Shown piece by piece: positions 60,761 through 60,770 of a stretch of 60,770 nt of DNA. Origin of the DNA: Fictibacillus macauensis ZFHKF-1. GTDB lineage: Bacteria; Bacillota; Bacilli; Bacillales; Fictibacillaceae. The notes below the pieces were generated by a model that saw only the letters and a program-made list of their open reading frames with translations, was not told the origin of the DNA and did no database searches. The stretch covers positions 1-60,770 of the forward strand of contig NZ_AKKV01000041.1 in assembly GCF_000269865.1 (NCBI RefSeq), in the 5' to 3' direction. Every line of letters begins with the position of its first letter. Within the stretch, counting starts at the first letter, position 1. The position numbers and the translations under genes were made by a program.

Positions 60761-60770
60761 GCCCGGCAAC
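60761..60770 (-). rRNA. 3' end of 5S rRNA (partial)
   Basis: GTTGCCGGGC at the edge looks like the 3' terminus of a 5S rRNA read on the minus strand, and it is followed at once by a strong terminator. B. subtilis has rrnW directly upstream of ctsR. Only about ten bases are visible, so this rests mostly on context. Confidence 0.5.

Overview
The window is the classic sporulating-Bacillaceae str-S10-spc-alpha ribosomal superoperon, lying almost entirely on the minus strand and bounded by two rRNA operons. The left edge holds tandem rRNA-type promoters and the start of a 16S leader pointing out of the window. The right edge seems to hold the last bases of a 5S gene followed by its terminator. Gene order from ctsR to pdaB matches Bacillus subtilis (rrnW-ctsR ... 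pdaB-rrnI). The low G+C content, strong AGGAGG ribosome-binding sites, sporulation genes (kbaA, gerD, cwlD, pdaB, sigH) and zinc-type S14, L33 and L36 all fit a Bacillus relative. The short RpoB (1180 aa) loosely recalls the alkaliphilic Alkalihalobacillus group, but that placement is a guess.

Layout in transcription order, right to left. (1) 60.4-55.8 kb: ctsR-mcsA-mcsB-clpC, the heat-shock and protein-arginine-phosphorylation operon, with a CtsR box, a sigma-A promoter and a possible sigma-B promoter. (2) 55.5-50.7 kb: radA, disA (c-di-AMP synthase), yacL, ispD, ispF. (3) 50.7-46.2 kb: gltX, then a cysteine T-box and cysE-cysS-mrnC-rlmB-rae1 continuing into sigH. (4) 44-40.1 kb: rpmG-secE-nusG, rplK-rplA, an L10 leader with rplJ-rplL, and a methyltransferase gene. 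(5) 39.2-27.2 kb: rpoB-rpoC, rplGB-rpsL-rpsG-fusA-tufA. (6) 26.9-11.8 kb: the S10/spc/alpha genes rpsJ to rplQ, including secY, adk, map, a small KOW protein gene, infA, rpmJ and rpoA. (7) 11.7-7.3 kb: the energy-coupling-factor module ecfA1-ecfA2-ecfT, truA, an L13 leader and rplM-rpsI. (8) 7.3-0.25 kb: an accessory island (a DUF421 membrane protein, and a plus-strand SPFH protein plus ribbon-helix-helix protein pair), then ybaK, cwlD, salA, gerD (plus), kbaA, pdaB (plus) and a small uncharacterised gene.

The core genes supply ribosomal proteins, RNA polymerase, the Sec channel and elongation factors. The rest cover cell-envelope and isoprenoid precursors, Cys and Glu charging, genome-integrity signalling (RadA, DisA) and sporulation. 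tRNA genes, CRISPR arrays, transposases and prophage genes were not seen.

The least expected material is regulatory or structural. It includes an SPFH/RHH operon whose promoter carries three TGATAT repeats spaced exactly 11 bp. A 107-nt imperfect hairpin repeat is inserted between the cysteine T-box and cysE. A three-way-junction RNA is predicted between rplK and rplA, and an inverted repeat straddles the rplGB-rpsL promoter. Strong hairpins without U-tracts recur in the otherwise tight gaps of the ribosomal operon. All of these were found by eye; no folding or database search was run.
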